From contig NZ_BLAY01000016.1 in NCBI RefSeq assembly GCF_020521235.1, positions 1-64,000 on the forward strand: a DNA stretch of 64,000 nt, read 5' to 3'. Shown in pieces: positions 63,836 through 64,000 of the stretch (position 1 is the stretch's first letter; every line of letters starts with the position of its first letter). The DNA is from Microseira wollei NIES-4236. GTDB lineage: Bacteria > Cyanobacteriota > Cyanobacteriia > Cyanobacteriales > Aerosakkonemataceae. Position numbers and translations under genes: made by a program. Under the pieces are notes generated by a model. That model saw nothing but the letters and a program-made list of their open reading frames with translations, had not been told where the DNA came from and searched no databases.

Positions 63836-64000
63836 ATGAAGTCACAAAAACAAACACGCAAGCGCGGTGTAATTCTGACAACTCAAGGATTTGATAAACT
63901 TATGGCAGCCAAATACGAAGCCGAAAGTTGCGAAAACTGTGACAAACGTTATACCCTGGAAGCTTTAAGTTATCGCACTGGTTTAGATCCAGATACCTTG
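63836..64000 (+). CDS. Start of a protein with a cyanobacterial N-terminal 'RKRGVILT' domain (partial)
   Basis: 55 residues are visible: MKSQKQTRKRGVILTTQGFD, then a segment ending RYTLEALSYRTGLDPDTL. This is the start of a helix-turn-helix-like N-terminal domain that precedes WD40, pentapeptide, SUMF1 or ATPase parts in many cyanobacterial proteins, as I recall. The real function depends on the part beyond the window. The two Cys in SCENC are not usual for this domain. Confidence 0.6.
   Translation, partial: MKSQKQTRKRGVILTTQGFDKLMAAKYEAESCENCDKRYTLEALSYRTGLDPDTL

Noticed and set aside
1-64000. tRNA and rRNA genes
   Set aside because: I looked for cloverleaf-type ends and GTTCGA/GTTCAA loops and for rRNA-like blocks and saw none; a covariance search would be needed to be certain.

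Overview
The window looks like chromosome from a filamentous cyanobacterium, most likely of the Oscillatoriales type. Supporting signs are the very frequent GCGATCGC (HIP1-like) octamers, short heptanucleotide repeats between genes, cyanobacteriochrome-type GAF domains, a pix-type phototaxis operon, HetP-like proteins, CHAT/TPS/DUF1822/DUF928 genes, PATAN and ComFB proteins, and a very high load of small palindromic repeats. The species cannot be named from the sequence alone. No rRNA or tRNA gene was recognised.

Layout. (1) 0.3-14.8 kb, all on the plus strand: a five-GAF histidine kinase, then a complete pixG-pixH-pixI-pixJ-pixL set for light-directed motility. The two GAF-array proteins together hold nine GAF domains with cyanobacteriochrome motifs of different classes, from two-Cys DXCF to red/green-like to forms that have lost their cysteines. 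A four-helix-bundle gene with an in-frame stop and a 53-bp tandem repeat lie between pixJ and pixL. (2) 15-33 kb: a PEP-CTERM exported protein, a large two-partner-secretion exoprotein, an HNH nuclease pair, a TPR-CHAT protease-like protein, and (minus strand) DUF928, CHAT-CHASE2, DUF1822 and a sigma-70-like factor. Inside this block sits a plus-strand island of two nearly identical hetP-like genes, a PPC-domain protein and a PpiC-type isomerase; three of these four genes share the same long upstream element. (3) 33-41 kb: two small unknown genes, then a PaoABC-type molybdenum aldehyde oxidoreductase with XdhC and MocA-like maturation proteins. (4) 41-52 kb: an amino-acid permease, a lipoprotein methyltransferase, a 1264-residue membrane protein, decayed IS200/IS605 remnants, an M23 peptidase and a ComFB-family protein. 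(5) 52-64 kb: a dCache sensor gene broken by a MITE, an L,D-transpeptidase, an ECF sigma/anti-sigma pair, a gamma-glutamylcyclotransferase-like protein, a degenerate CRISPR-like remnant, a full-length TnpB with a divergent ribbon-helix-helix gene, leuS, and a small exported or RiPP-like precursor with a duplicated leader. The window ends inside a gene.

How it works together. The pix genes form one sensory pathway: light-sensing PixJ signals through the PixI adaptor to the PixL kinase and on to the PixH and PixG regulators, and the upstream GAF kinase may feed in. The CHAT/TPS/sigma genes look like one conserved module around a secreted adhesin and caspase-like proteases. The pao genes encode one enzyme and its cofactor service.

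Repeats are a major theme. At least four small palindromic families and two heptad types occupy most gaps, form stop codons and terminators, and in several places have entered reading frames as linker peptides.
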